A stretch of DNA of 64,000 bases from DATFVJ01 sp963727015. Lineage in GTDB: Bacteria > Actinomycetota > Actinomycetes > Streptosporangiales > Streptosporangiaceae. The notes below the pieces were generated by a model. That model saw nothing but the letters and a program-made list of their open reading frames with translations. It had not been told where the DNA came from and did not search any database. A program made the position numbers and the translations under genes. Shown piece by piece: positions 28,118-37,128 of the stretch; position 1 is the first letter of the stretch; each line of letters starts with the position of its first letter. Location of the stretch: contig CAVSEV010000009.1 of NCBI GenBank assembly GCA_963727015.1, positions 248,001 to 312,000 on the forward strand, written 5' to 3'.

Positions 28118-28366
28118 ATGACAATGATTACCAGCTGGGACCTGTTCGACGACCTCGGTGGCGCCCAGGACGAGATGCTGCGGTGGAACGGGATGCGCGC
28201 CCGGCGCCCCGGCCCGCCGGCTGACGGCGGCACCACCACCCCGGCGGGCGGGCCGGCCGCGCACATCTGCGAACGCGGGGACGCCAGCCCGAGCGTCGAG
28301 CTTCCCAGCACCGGTACCGGCCACCTGGAGATCACATTCCAGGCCCTGAGGAGATGCCATGTCTGA
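28118..28366 (+). CDS. Small protein with an Hsp20-like N-terminal segment
   Basis: The 82-residue product starts MTMITSWDLFDDLGGAQDEM followed by LRWNGM. This resembles the opening of actinobacterial Hsp20 proteins (W.PF.DL...QDEM.R). The alpha-crystallin domain that should follow is missing; instead there is a Pro/Gly-rich linker and HICERGDASPSVELPSTG. The end overlaps the USP start by 8 bp, so translation coupling is likely. It may be a truncated Hsp20 relative or an unrelated short protein. Confidence 0.5.
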   Translation: MTMITSWDLFDDLGGAQDEMLRWNGMRARRPGPPADGGTTTPAGGPAAHICERGDASPSVELPSTGTGHLEITFQALRRCHV

Positions 28367-28895
28367 GCCGGCCGGCAGCCGGATCACCGTCGGGGTGGAC
28401 GGCTCCCCCGCGTCGGTCGCCGCACTTCGATGGGCCCTTGAGCTGGCCCGGTTACGCGACGCGGAGATCATTGCGGTCTGCGCCTGGCATGTCCCGCTCG
28501 CCAGTCTCGCCCCGTACGCCCCGGTAATCCGGCGGCCGACGGCCGACGGCGAACGCCGGCGCGCGGAGGCCAACCTGGCGCGGGCAGTGCACACGGCATC
28601 GGGCCTGGCCCCCGACGTCAAGGTGCAGGCAGCGCTGGCCTGCGGGCCGCCTGCCCACGTCCTCCTCGATCACTGTGCGGACACCGACCTGCTCGTGCTG
28701 GGCGGGCGCCACGCCGATTCCCCGCTGGCACAGACGATGGGTGCGATCGCCGCGAGCTGCCTGCGCCAAGCCCGCTGCCCCGTGGTGATCGTAGCGGCAG
28801 AATCACCCGGCCAGGTGGTAGCCACGCACGCCGATGTTGCGCCGGGGCCACCGGCGGCGAGGCAGCGAGCCGATCCCGTGAAGTCCCTGTCATGA
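28359..28895 (+). CDS. Universal stress protein, single domain
   Basis: The 178-residue protein shows the USP fold: ITVGVDGSPASVAALRWALE at the start, the AVCAWHVP strand, DTDLLVLGGRHADSPL, and a CLRQARCPVVIV end. The ATP-binding loop, usually G..G.........GS, is degenerate here (GGRHADSPLAQTMGAIA), so nucleotide binding is unsure. The stop overlaps the acetyltransferase start (ATGA). USPs of this type belong to hypoxia and dormancy responses in relatives. Confidence 0.87.
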   Translation: MSEPAGSRITVGVDGSPASVAALRWALELARLRDAEIIAVCAWHVPLASLAPYAPVIRRPTADGERRRAEANLARAVHTASGLAPDVKVQAALACGPPAHVLLDHCADTDLLVLGGRHADSPLAQTMGAIAASCLRQARCPVVIVAAESPGQVVATHADVAPGPPAARQRADPVKSLS

Positions 28896-29563
28896 CCCAG
28901 CCAGGCACCGGCCCGGACCGGCGCCAAGACCCAGGCGCCCCCGCCGTCGGCCTGCTTCCCGGGCCGGGAATTCATCGCCGCGGCGTCCGCGCCGCCGTGA
29001 GCCTTCCCGATGGCCGGGCCCTTGCCGTGCGGACCGTGACGGAGGCCGACGCCGAGGGGCTGCACGCGCTGTTCGAGGGGCTCTCCGACGACGACCGGCA
29101 CCACCGTTTCTTCAATCTGTGCCATCCGGATCGCAAGTTCCTCGAGCAGCTGACCCGACCTGAGGATGAGGGCGGCTATCGCCTGGTCGCGGTCGTTCCC
29201 GGCCCCGAGGGCGCAATTGTTGCCGAGGCGGGCTACGCCATCCTGCCCGGCGGCGACGGCGAGTTTGCCCTTACTGTTGCGCATGGCTGGGGCGGCTGGC
29301 TAGGCACCTACCTGCTCGACGCCATTGTTGCCGCCGCTGCGGCACGTGGTGTGCCCAACCTGCAAGCGGACATCATGCTCGACAACCCCCGGATGCTTGC
29401 CCTGGTCTCCCACCGCGGCCACATAACCCTGGACCGTGGCGCGCTCTCGGAGGTGCGGGTCGCAATCGATGCCGCTCAGCCTGCTCGCCGGACGATCGAG
29501 AGATTGCCATCACGGCGGAACGCAGTGGGCCTTTTGGGGCAGGCCGGGGCCGGATGCTCGTAG
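28892..29563 (+). CDS. GNAT-family N-acetyltransferase
   Basis: The 223-residue protein has a variable N-terminus, then ALAVRTVTEADAEGLHALFE and LSDDDRHHRFF, the common opening of Pat-like GNAT domains, followed by AEAGYAILPGGDGEFALTV and an acetyl-CoA loop region (WGGWLGTYLLDAIVAAAAARG). It is similar in layout to protein lysine acetyltransferases that act on metabolic enzymes. ATGA overlap with the USP gene suggests joint expression. The substrate is unknown. Confidence 0.8.
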   Translation: MTQPGTGPDRRQDPGAPAVGLLPGPGIHRRGVRAAVSLPDGRALAVRTVTEADAEGLHALFEGLSDDDRHHRFFNLCHPDRKFLEQLTRPEDEGGYRLVAVVPGPEGAIVAEAGYAILPGGDGEFALTVAHGWGGWLGTYLLDAIVAAAAARGVPNLQADIMLDNPRMLALVSHRGHITLDRGALSEVRVAIDAAQPARRTIERLPSRRNAVGLLGQAGAGCS

Positions 29564-29639
29564 CCACCCTTTGGGCCTGACCCGGCAGGCTGGGGCCGTG
29601 GTCACACCCACCGCCGCGAGATTCCTGGCAGGCCGTGGC

Positions 29640-29690
29640 GCATGCGCGGCAGCCGTTATGGAGATTGATGCCGAACGGCTAAGCGCATCG
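29640..29690. repeat. Palindromic intergenic repeat, copy C
   Basis: AGCCGTT/AACGGCT (29651-29657 and 29674-29680) encloses the 16 bases ATGGAGATTGATGCCG. Outer arms ATGCGC and GCGCAT extend the pairing. Confidence 0.55.
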
Positions 29691-29800
29691 TGTTCCCTAC
29701 TCGCCCGTGGCACCCGCGGGGTGCCAGCCGCAGCTCCCGCAGGTCCGCACGGCAGTCATCTCGCCCTCACTAGCGAGACAGCTGTGATGACCATGGTGGC

Positions 29801-29837
29801 GCCTCGTCCTGGTGTGGTTTCACCGCCAGGACGAGGC
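29801..29837. terminator. Bidirectional terminator-like hairpin
   Basis: A perfect 12-base stem GCCTCGTCCTGG/CCAGGACGAGGC with a 13-base loop sits between the converging acetyltransferase and HtrA-like genes, 23 bp beyond the HtrA stop. Confidence 0.65.
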
Positions 29838-29859
29838 ACGCGGGGTCGCCGACTGGCGG

Positions 29860-31515
29860 TCAGGCCGGCGGGCCCGCACCGAGGTCGACGGCAGCTGTGT
29901 GGGGCTGCCCGGAGGTGTCGGTCCAGCCAAGCGTGATCTGGCTTCCGGGGTGGTCACCGACCATGAGCCTGCTCAGGTCCGCGGCGGAGCTGACGGCCTG
30001 GCCATCGAGGGAGGTGATCACATCCCCGGCGGTAAGGCCAGCCCGCTGGGCGGCGGCACCGTTGATGACACCGCTGATGGCCGCGCCCGAGGTTCCTGAT
30101 CCCCCGGGGTTCGCGGAACCTCCGCCGTAAGAGCTGCCGGCACCGGTTTGCCCACCCGAGGGTGAGATCTGCACACCGAGAAAAGCGGTGGAGCCGACAT
30201 GAGCCGTGGCAGCGCCGTTGCCCGACTCGATCTGCTGGGCGATGGTGAGCGCCTGGTTGATCGGGATGGCGAAACCCTGGGTTCCCGATGATTGTGAGGA
30301 CGACCCCGCGGAGCCTGCGGTATCGATCCCGATCACCTGACCGGCGCTATTGACGAGCGAGCCGCCGGAGTCGCCGGCTTGGACGTCCGCGTTGACCTGG
30401 ATCAGCCCGGAAAGCTGCTCGCTGGTGCCACCGAGTTCATCGCTGGCGGTGATCGACTGGCCGAGCCCGGTGATGGAGCCGCCCGCGCTGGTGGGAGTGC
30501 CGCCGGCCCCACCGGCGTTGCCGATCGCTACCACCGGGTCGCCGACCGCCGCGTTGGCAGAATCGCCGAGCTCGGCCGTCTGCAGCCCGGAGGCGCCATC
30601 GAGCTGGAGGACGGCTATGTCGTGGCTGGCGTCGTAGCCGACCACGGTGGCGTTATAGGTCTTCCCGTTGCCTACGTCGGTCACGCTGATCTTGGTAGCA
30701 CCGTCGATCACGTGGTTGTTAGTGAGGATCTCACCGGTCGAGCTGAGGACGACGCCGGTCCCGGCTCCTTGGGCGCCCTGGTAACTGAAGGTGGAGTTGA
30801 CGTCCACCAACGCGGGAGCCACCCTGGCGGCGATCGATCCCACGTCCGATGGACCGCCGCTCCCTTCGGTCTCGCTGCCGCCCGGCGAACCGCTGGATGA
30901 GCCGCCCGGACCGAAGGGCGACTGCCCGAACGGCGCCTGCCCGGACGACTGGCCGGACGACTGGCCCGGCGATCCGCCGGACCCGAACGGCGACTGCCCG
31001 AACGGCGACTGCCCGGACGACTGGCCCGGCGATCCACCGGACCCGAACGGCGACTGCCCGAACGGCGAGCCGGAGCCGTCGCCCGAGCCGGAGCCGTCGC
31101 CCGAGCCGAAGGGCGACTGCCCGGACGATGAGCTGCCCGGATTCTGGGCGTTTTCCGATCCGGTGCTATTGGGCAGCGTGGTGCGACCCTCGGATGCGGT
31201 CATCACCGACGATCCGGTCGGCAAGACCTCATGGCCGATCCCGAACCCGGTCAGCGTGGCCGCCGCGGCGACCGCGGCGACCGCCGCTGCTGTGAGGGTG
31301 CGGCCACGTTTGCGTGGCGCCGGTGGCGGCGTGCCGCCCGGGCCCCCTGCGGTACCCCACCCGGCGTCAGCGCTGCCACCCGGCGACGCTGGTGGCCAGC
31401 CCGGCCCCGGCCGTCCGGGTTGCCCCGGATGCGGCGCACTCCACGCGCTGCCGGCAACGGGTGTCCGCCCCATCGTGCCGGTTCGTTCCTCGCGGCCCTT
31501 GCGTGAGCCCTGCAT
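29860..31515 (-). CDS. HtrA/DegP-like serine protease with PDZ domain
   Basis: Membrane-anchored quality-control protease. The 551-residue protein has a cytoplasmic Pro/Gly-rich start, one membrane helix near residues 75-97, a long Gly/Ser/Gln/Pro-rich linker (about 118-215) made of GQSPFGSGG-type repeats, a trypsin-like domain with triad His in TNNHVIDG, Asp in SHDIAVLQL and Ser in GDSGGSL, and a C-terminal PDZ domain (LGVQISPSGG..., AGLTAGDVITSLDGQAV). ATG with AGGAGAAGCA before it. A GTCCTAAAGTCC box lies 73 bp upstream of the start. The linker repeats vary in copy number by nature and could differ between strains. Confidence 0.93.
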   Translation of the reverse strand: MQGSRKGREERTGTMGRTPVAGSAWSAPHPGQPGRPGPGWPPASPGGSADAGWGTAGGPGGTPPPAPRKRGRTLTAAAVAAVAAAATLTGFGIGHEVLPTGSSVMTASEGRTTLPNSTGSENAQNPGSSSSGQSPFGSGDGSGSGDGSGSPFGQSPFGSGGSPGQSSGQSPFGQSPFGSGGSPGQSSGQSSGQAPFGQSPFGPGGSSSGSPGGSETEGSGGPSDVGSIAARVAPALVDVNSTFSYQGAQGAGTGVVLSSTGEILTNNHVIDGATKISVTDVGNGKTYNATVVGYDASHDIAVLQLDGASGLQTAELGDSANAAVGDPVVAIGNAGGAGGTPTSAGGSITGLGQSITASDELGGTSEQLSGLIQVNADVQAGDSGGSLVNSAGQVIGIDTAGSAGSSSQSSGTQGFAIPINQALTIAQQIESGNGAATAHVGSTAFLGVQISPSGGQTGAGSSYGGGSANPGGSGTSGAAISGVINGAAAQRAGLTAGDVITSLDGQAVSSAADLSRLMVGDHPGSQITLGWTDTSGQPHTAAVDLGAGPPA

Positions 31516-31587
31516 TGCTTCTCCTGGTCATTCGATCGATCTGCGAGTCCACGCCAGCTGCTGTGAACGGTTAGGACATTACGCAGA

Positions 31588-31603
31588 ACGTCCTAAAGTC
31601 CGC
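31588..31603. promoter_or_regulatory. Candidate DosR-like box upstream of the HtrA-like gene
   Basis: ACGTCCTAAAGTCCGC (reverse strand GCGGACTTTAGGACGT) agrees in 12 of 16 positions with the box at 8126-8141 and is near the DosR centre GGACTTTAG. It is 73 bp from the start codon. Confidence 0.4.
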
Positions 31604-31895
31604 GTTATGACACGGAGCGGGCGCCAGCGCTAGTCCCTGCCTCCGGACTGACCCGGCGAGCCGTCCGCCGCGGCCGCGCAGTGATCGAGTTGCCGCTGCT
31701 CCTCCCGGGGTCCCAGGACCACCCCCGCACGGAAGGTCATGCCGCCGGGCCGGGCAAGCAGGTATTGCGGGGTTCACGGAAGCGCTCACCGCTCGCGCGG
31801 CCTGATCGTGCTGGTAGGGACTCAACCCCCGCAGGATCGCTTCGCCAAGCCGGCGCTGTCGCTATCACCTGCCACCCGGGTCCCGAGGAGGAGAC

Positions 31896-32438
31896 ATGAA
31901 AAGCTGCAAGCCGATGCTGGCCGCGGTGGCTGCCCTGGCGCTGGCCGGTGGGGGCTCCACCAGCGCCCTCGCCGCGCCCTCCAGGTTGCTGCCCCCACCG
32001 GGGCTGGCCGGGCCGGACGGCAGGACCAGCGGCCCAGCGAGCGGATCAGCGACCGCGGCGAGCACGCACCCGTTGCCCTCGATCACGGGGACCTGGGTGG
32101 CAACGGTCACGCCCAACGCGGCGATCGCCCGCTTCCAGTCGACGTTGAGTTTCCTGCCCGGAGGCGAAGTCGTGGAGGCGACAGCTAAGGGCCCGATGTC
32201 CGGTGGCCTCGGGGTCTGGCGTGCGGCCTCCGGCCGGCGGGTCATCACCACCTTCCACAAGTACCGGTTCGATTCCGCGGGCAACTACATCGGGCTGACG
32301 ACCGTCCGCGAGGTGGAAACGTTCCACAGCGACGCGGACCACTACACCGGCCAGGCGACGACCACCGTGACCAACCCCGCAGGCGTGGTGATGTCGAGTT
32401 TCAGGTCGGTCAGCGCCGGGGTACGGATGGAAGGCTGA
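31896..32438 (+). CDS. Secreted protein of unknown function
   Basis: The 180-residue product has a clear signal peptide (MKSCKPMLAAVAALALAGGG, cleavage near ALAAPS). The mature part holds a beta-rich domain: ITGTWVATVTPNAAIARFQS, LSFLPGGEVVEA, GLGVWRAASGRRVITTFHKY, RFDSAGNYIGL and HYTGQATTTVTNPAG. This pattern is known from small secreted actinobacterial proteins with a lipocalin/SnoaL-like layout, but I cannot name the family. CGAGGAGGAGAC precedes the ATG. GGTCCCAGGACC, a perfect 12-base palindrome, lies about 180 bp upstream. Confidence 0.7.
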   Translation: MKSCKPMLAAVAALALAGGGSTSALAAPSRLLPPPGLAGPDGRTSGPASGSATAASTHPLPSITGTWVATVTPNAAIARFQSTLSFLPGGEVVEATAKGPMSGGLGVWRAASGRRVITTFHKYRFDSAGNYIGLTTVREVETFHSDADHYTGQATTTVTNPAGVVMSSFRSVSAGVRMEG

Positions 32439-32614
32439 GCTGGGCAAGCCGAGGCGGCCGGACGTGTTCCCGCAGGTCCGGCCGCCCGTGCGGGCGCCTG
32501 CTCGGTGCGCCGCGGCCGACGGCGGTGCCCGGTCTCAACGCGCGTGCGACCCAGGTGGATGCCGGTACCGGCGGCCAGTCGCTGCGGCTGCCAATCGGTG
32601 TCGTCCTGGCCCGG

Positions 32615-32653
32615 CTCTGTTATGTCGCTCTGTTATGTCGTTCTGTTATGTCG
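32615..32653. repeat. 13-bp triple repeat at the 3' end of the LAL regulator gene
   Basis: Three units of CTCTGTTATGTCG (third starting with T) run head to tail. The last carries the stop codon of the reverse-strand gene, and the other two contain equivalent TTA words just beyond it. Confidence 0.7.
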
Positions 32654-35375
32654 TGGACACCATGCGGCGGGTCAGCTCCGTCCTTGAGGTGACGCCGAGC
32701 TTGCGGTACGCGCGCGACAGATGGAACTCGACGGTGCGGGTGCTGAGGAAGACAGCCCGGCCGACCTCGGCGTTGGTCTTCCCCTGCGATACGAGCAGGG
32801 CGATCTGCAGCTCCTGTGGCGTCAGCCGCTCGTCCGAGCCCCCGCTCGCGACCTTCTCTCCGCTGGCCCGCAGCTCGGCCCTCGCGCGCTCGGCCCACGG
32901 CCGGGCATCGAGCCGGTCGAAGATCTCGGCCGCCGCCCGGAGCTGGTGGCGGGCGTCCCTGCGCCGCCGGGAACGGCGCAGCCGTTCCCCGTAACACAGG
33001 TAGGTGCGTGCCTGCTCGAAGGCGATGCCCTGGGCGTTGAGCGCGAGCGCGTGGCGGAAGTGCGCGTCGAAGTCGTCCGCGGCGACGATGCCTTTGCAGC
33101 GTTCCGCCCGTGCCGCCGGAACCGGGTTGGCCTCGCCGGGTACCTGGGCAATGAATTCCGGCAGCAATGCCCGCGCCCGCTCCAGCGCGCCCGCCCGGGC
33201 GTAGGCCTCGATCAGGTCCTGGATCGGCGAGTAGTACGGGTGGAGGATGCCCCATTCCGCGGCCAGCCGGCGGAGATCTTCATAGCGGGCGATCGCTTCC
33301 TCGAGCCGGCCTTCACCGAGGTCGAGCAGGCCCAGATGGCGGCGGGCAAGCAGTTGCTGATTGCGGAGGCCGAGCTCACCGGCCAGCTGGCCCGCCTCGC
33401 GGGCGTGCCGCAGGCAGTCGTCGCCGCGGCCCTGGGCGGCCTCGATGGAGGCAAGGATGGTGAGCAAGTAGCAGGCCTGATAGTGCTGCCCGGCCGCCTG
33501 GGCCAGCTCGAGCGCCTGGCTGCCGGCCGCGAGCGCCCGCGACCAGCGGCCCAGCGCGTGGTAGCACCAGGCCGCAGCGGCGAGCGCCTCGGGCAGGAGG
33601 CCGAGCGCCCCGTCGCCCCGCGCCAGCTCAACCGCGCGTTCGGCGTATACGCAGGCGCGCTCGGGCCGGCCGACATTTGCCCAGGCGTCGACCACATCGA
33701 GCTGGTGCTTGGCGCTGGCGGCGATAGCCGGGCCGGCGTCCAGCCGGTCAGCGGCGCGCCGCAGGACGATCATGCCCCACTCCGGGTCGCCGCGCAGCCA
33801 CGCGACCGTCCCGCAGGCGAGGTCGGCCAGAAACTGGGCGGTCTGATCGGCAGGATCGGCCAGGGCCACCAGCCGCCCGGCGGCGCGTGCGGCTTCCTCC
33901 GGCAGCCCGGCCTCGGTGGCCGCATCTGCCGATTCGGCGAGCAGTTCCACCGCCAGCCGCCTGTCGCCTTCCGCGGCAAGCTCAGCCGCGTCCGCGAGGG
34001 TACGCTGCGCCACCGCCATGTTGCCGCGCGCCAGGCCGAGATGGCCTCGCACGGCGAGCAGCCGCGCCCGCAACGGCGCCGGCAGCCCGGCAGCGGGCAC
34101 CGCCGCGGCCAGCCGGTCTGCGCGGTCAAGATCGCCGCCGCGCTGCGCGGCCTCCGCAGCCTGCACCACCCGCTCGTCCCCGGCCTGCGCCGCGGCGGAC
34201 AGCTCCGCCGCCCGCTCCCACGCGGCCGCGGCCGACAGCGGAGCGCCCCTGCTCGCCGCGCGGGAAGCGGCGGCATCCAGACCCGCCGCCGCGGCATCGT
34301 CCGGGCCGGTCGCGGCCGCGGCCAGGTGCCACGCGGCGCGATCGCTGTCGCGCTTGGCGAGCACCTCCGCGAGCGCGCGGTGCGCCGCCCGCCGCTGCGC
34401 TGGCCTCGCGCCGTGATAGGCAGCCGACCGCACCAGCGGATGGGAGAACTCCACGCCCTCGGCGCTGATCCGGACAAGCGAAGCGTCCTCGGCCGCGCTC
34501 AACGCCGCGCCCCCGCCGTCCAGCCGCGCGGCCGCCGCCGTCACATCCGCGGCCGCGCACTTTCCGGCCGCGGCGGCCACCAGCAGCGTCGTCCGCTCGG
34601 CCGGATCGAGCCGGCCGAGCCGGTCAGCGAACCGCTGGCGCACCCCGTCACCAGGCTCAAGCGGCACAGGCGGCAGATCGGCGCCGCCCAGCTGCCGAGC
34701 CGTCATCGCCGCCGACATCTCGATCACGGCCAGCGGGTTCCCGCCTGTCTCGGCTGCCAGCCGCCGCGCCGCCGCAGGCGCCAGCCGGACCCCCGCGACG
34801 GCCTCGCCCAGCCGCCGCACCTGCACCCGTGGCAGGCCGGCAAGTTCGCGACCGGGTAAGCCCGCCAGGCCTGCTACGCCAGCGCGCGCGGTAAGCACGC
34901 ACGCGATGGCGTCGTCTCCCAGCCGGCGGACGGCAAACAGCAGCGCATCGGCGGACGCGGGGTCCAGCCAGTGCAGGTCGTCGGCCAGCAGCACCAGCGG
35001 CTGCGCCGCCGCCGCCCCGGTAAGCAGCGCATGCGTCCCCGCGGCGATCGCCAGCCGCCCAGCGCCCACCACGGCCGGGCCCAGACCCAGCGCTGCCCGC
35101 AGCGCCGCGGCCTGCCCCTCGGGCAGCGTGGACATGAACTTCGCCACCGGAGCCAGCAACGCATGCAAGCCCGCGAACGGCAAACCTGCCTCAGACTCCA
35201 CACCGGCCACCCGCAATACCGTCATACCCTCGGCTCGCGACGCCGCTAAGTCCAGCAGGGCCGTCTTCCCGATCCCCGCCTCACCCCGCAGCACCAGCAC
35301 ACCGCTGCTCCCGGACCGGGCCTGCCGGAGCAACTGATCAAGCTGGCGCTGCTCCTCCTCACGCCCTAGGAGCAT
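32646..35375 (-). CDS. LAL-type LuxR-family transcriptional regulator with AAA+ ATPase
   Basis: A large ATP-binding LuxR regulator. The N-terminal STAND-type ATPase has MLLGREEEQRQLDQLL, Walker A GEAGIGKTALL and Walker B LVLLADDLHWLD. The middle is a long Ala-rich helical repeat (TPR-like) region. The C-terminal LuxR helix-turn-helix is LTPQELQIALLVSQGKTNAE, then VFLSTRTVEFHLSRAYRKLG. I start at the ATG of MLLGREEE; the frame continues 37 codons upstream without similarity. It is tail to tail with the secreted protein gene and follows the DUF427 gene. The inducer and targets are unknown. Confidence 0.9.
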   Translation of the reverse strand: MLLGREEEQRQLDQLLRQARSGSSGVLVLRGEAGIGKTALLDLAASRAEGMTVLRVAGVESEAGLPFAGLHALLAPVAKFMSTLPEGQAAALRAALGLGPAVVGAGRLAIAAGTHALLTGAAAAQPLVLLADDLHWLDPASADALLFAVRRLGDDAIACVLTARAGVAGLAGLPGRELAGLPRVQVRRLGEAVAGVRLAPAAARRLAAETGGNPLAVIEMSAAMTARQLGGADLPPVPLEPGDGVRQRFADRLGRLDPAERTTLLVAAAAGKCAAADVTAAAARLDGGGAALSAAEDASLVRISAEGVEFSHPLVRSAAYHGARPAQRRAAHRALAEVLAKRDSDRAAWHLAAAATGPDDAAAAGLDAAASRAASRGAPLSAAAAWERAAELSAAAQAGDERVVQAAEAAQRGGDLDRADRLAAAVPAAGLPAPLRARLLAVRGHLGLARGNMAVAQRTLADAAELAAEGDRRLAVELLAESADAATEAGLPEEAARAAGRLVALADPADQTAQFLADLACGTVAWLRGDPEWGMIVLRRAADRLDAGPAIAASAKHQLDVVDAWANVGRPERACVYAERAVELARGDGALGLLPEALAAAAWCYHALGRWSRALAAGSQALELAQAAGQHYQACYLLTILASIEAAQGRGDDCLRHAREAGQLAGELGLRNQQLLARRHLGLLDLGEGRLEEAIARYEDLRRLAAEWGILHPYYSPIQDLIEAYARAGALERARALLPEFIAQVPGEANPVPAARAERCKGIVAADDFDAHFRHALALNAQGIAFEQARTYLCYGERLRRSRRRRDARHQLRAAAEIFDRLDARPWAERARAELRASGEKVASGGSDERLTPQELQIALLVSQGKTNAEVGRAVFLSTRTVEFHLSRAYRKLGVTSRTELTRRMVSTT

Positions 35376-35454
35376 GCCCGCACCATAGCTGACATCCTCA
35401 CCGCCCTGATGAGATGGTCGGGCAAGCCCCCGCGGACCCCGCGCTGGGCTGCCG

Positions 35455-36228
35455 TCATTTGAAGAAGTGCGTGCTGGGCCGGGCAAGCATGTCGCCGTCG
35501 ACGATCACGTCCACCTTCTCGTTGTAGAAGGCGATCAGGCCAGCGATCGGCAGCACCTGGCAGGTGGGAAAGTCGTAGGCCCAGGCCAGGTCCGGGTGGA
35601 TTTCGCCGCCGGCGCGGACCGACCAGTAGCCGCTTGTCTTTCCCTTATAGGGGCAGGCGGTGACCGTGTCGGTGGGCACCAGATGCTCGAAGTTCACGTC
35701 GGTGCGGTTGAGGTAGTACCGGGTCGGCAGGCCGGTCTCGAACACCAGCACCGGCGAGGACGACTCGGCAAGCACGACGCCGCCGAGTTCGATCCGGACG
35801 GTCCGGGTGGAGCGGAGCGCGTCGACCCGCGTGTAGGGGTTGCGCGGATGGACGAAGACCTGCTCATCCTCCTCGAACCACGCGTCGAGCGCGTCCCAGT
35901 CGAACCGGGCCATCCCGGCTAGCCCGTCGACGGCCTCGTCGGTGTAGACCCTCGCGGCGCCAGGACGGGAGATCTCCCCCAGCCGCAGCCCGTGCCTGCG
36001 GGCAGTGCCCTGGCGCAGCCGCTGGGTATGCTGCTCGTCGACCAGCACGTCCCGGTTCACGTCCGCGACCGGGATGTAGTACTGCGGGTAGTGCGGCCAC
36101 TCCCACACGTACACCGCGCTCGTGGTGTCCAGCACGATGTGGCCGCCGAGCATGGCGCGTACCCGCCGGGGTACGGGCTCCATGTGACCGGGGAGGATCG
36201 GCTGCGGGTAGTCATGGTCCACCGGCAT
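35455..36228 (-). CDS. DUF427 domain protein
   Basis: The product holds two DUF427-like beta-barrel units. The first has PVPRRVRAMLGGHIVLDTTSA, VYVWEWPHYPQYYIP; the second has RTVRIELGGVVLAESSSPVLVFE, TGLPTRYYLNRTDVNF, and the family end CPYKGKTSGYWSVR and WAYDFPTCQVLPIAGLIAFYNEKVD. The function of the family is unknown. Starts: ATG at 36228, or GTG two codons later, which has the better ribosome binding site spacing (AGGAGATGCC). It lies upstream of the LAL regulator, same strand. Confidence 0.85.
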   Translation of the reverse strand: MPVDHDYPQPILPGHMEPVPRRVRAMLGGHIVLDTTSAVYVWEWPHYPQYYIPVADVNRDVLVDEQHTQRLRQGTARRHGLRLGEISRPGAARVYTDEAVDGLAGMARFDWDALDAWFEEDEQVFVHPRNPYTRVDALRSTRTVRIELGGVVLAESSSPVLVFETGLPTRYYLNRTDVNFEHLVPTDTVTACPYKGKTSGYWSVRAGGEIHPDLAWAYDFPTCQVLPIAGLIAFYNEKVDVIVDGDMLARPSTHFFK

Positions 36229-36324
36229 CTCCTGTCGCCTCGCCCTGCGAGCGGCCGGCCCGCACATGAGCGTTCCGCCGTGTCCGCGCCGGCGTACCCC
36301 ATGACAGCGATCCTACGGTCCGGG

Positions 36325-36524
36325 CCGGTATGCCACCTGGGAGCCGCACCGGCAGACGATCGAGATCACCGACCGCGTGCTGGTCGATGAGCACCGCGAC
36401 CCGGCGGCGTCGTTCGCCGGGACTACCCGCCAGGCCCCCCTGGGACGACTTCCAGGATGGCCCTAGTCATATCGCGCTGAGCGTCGACGGTGACAGCGTG
36501 TCCCGCATGACGATCCGCGCTTAG
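36325..36524 (+). pseudogene. Frameshifted gene remnant, family unknown
   Basis: One frame reads ATWEPHRQTIEITDRVLVDE and HRDPAASFAGTTRQ, a second continues PWDDFQDGPSHIALSVDGDS and VSRMTIRA to a TAG at 36522-36524. A single-base shift in the CCCCCC run near 36436 would join them. There is no clear start. This looks like the end of a lost gene, but I cannot name it. Confidence 0.35.
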
Positions 36525-36682
36525 CCGGGCATGTTTGGCCCCAGCCTGGGTTTCGGCTGGCTGAGCGCGTAACGCCTGCGGGCTCCAATTCAGGCTTCAG
36601 CCAGCTGGCGACTGTTCAGCCCGGGTGATGGACGCCAATATCGAAGTGCTCGTGGCGCGGGCCGAAGAGAGCCGCCATTTCG

Positions 36683-36754
36683 CCGGCTTTTCCATGATCT
36701 TGGTACCTTACCCGCGAATAGAGCGGGTCAGGTACCAAGATCATGGAAAGCCGG
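36683..36754. repeat. Long near-perfect inverted repeat (72 bp hairpin)
   Basis: Arms of 26 and 25 bases, starting CCGGCTTTTCCATGATCTTG and ending CATGGAAAGCCGG, pair completely apart from one extra T. An inner CCCGC/GCGGG pair extends it, with only about seven unpaired bases at the tip. The arms are less GC-rich than their surroundings. It could be a MITE, a remnant of IS ends joined, or a strong terminator. Confidence 0.75.
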
Positions 36755-37003
36755 ACAATGGGCAGGGCGCCGACAGGAAGTGCGGCGGCACGGCGCCCGA
36801 AGCGCGGCGGCACGTGTCGCACGGGCGGCGGCGGCACGGCGGGATCAGGTTACTCCGCCGCCCGTGACCTGCTACTTAGTGCGCTCGCCCAGGTGAGGTG
36901 ATCTAGATCCCCCATTCGGCTGGCGCCGATTGATCACGAATTGATCACGGAAATCAAACGATTTGCCTGCGGTCGACGGCGCCGCCCTGGCAAGCTGCCG
37001 GGC

Positions 37004-37128
37004 ACGGCAAGACACGGCAAGACACCGCGCACGGCCAGACACCGCGCACGGCCAGACACCGCGCACGGCCAGACGCCGGCCACGGCAAACCCCGAGCACG
37101 GCAAACCCCGAGCACGGCAAACGCCGAT
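37004..37128. repeat. Tandem 17-bp and 16-bp repeats upstream of the LysM gene
   Basis: Three copies of GACACCGCGCACGGCCA (37021-37071) are followed by about three copies of CACGGCAAACCCCGAG (from 37081). A further pair of related 22-base units (GCCTGGGCAGGCGG and GCCTGAGTAGGCGG cores) lies around 37170-37212. All are within 270 bp of the LysM gene. Confidence 0.7.

Noticed and set aside
32721..34859. Long forward frame across the LAL regulator
   Set aside because: The reverse-strand product has clear ATPase and LuxR motifs; the forward frame has none.
37004..37128. CRISPR-like appearance of the tandem repeats
   Set aside because: Units are adjacent without unique spacers and no cas genes are present.
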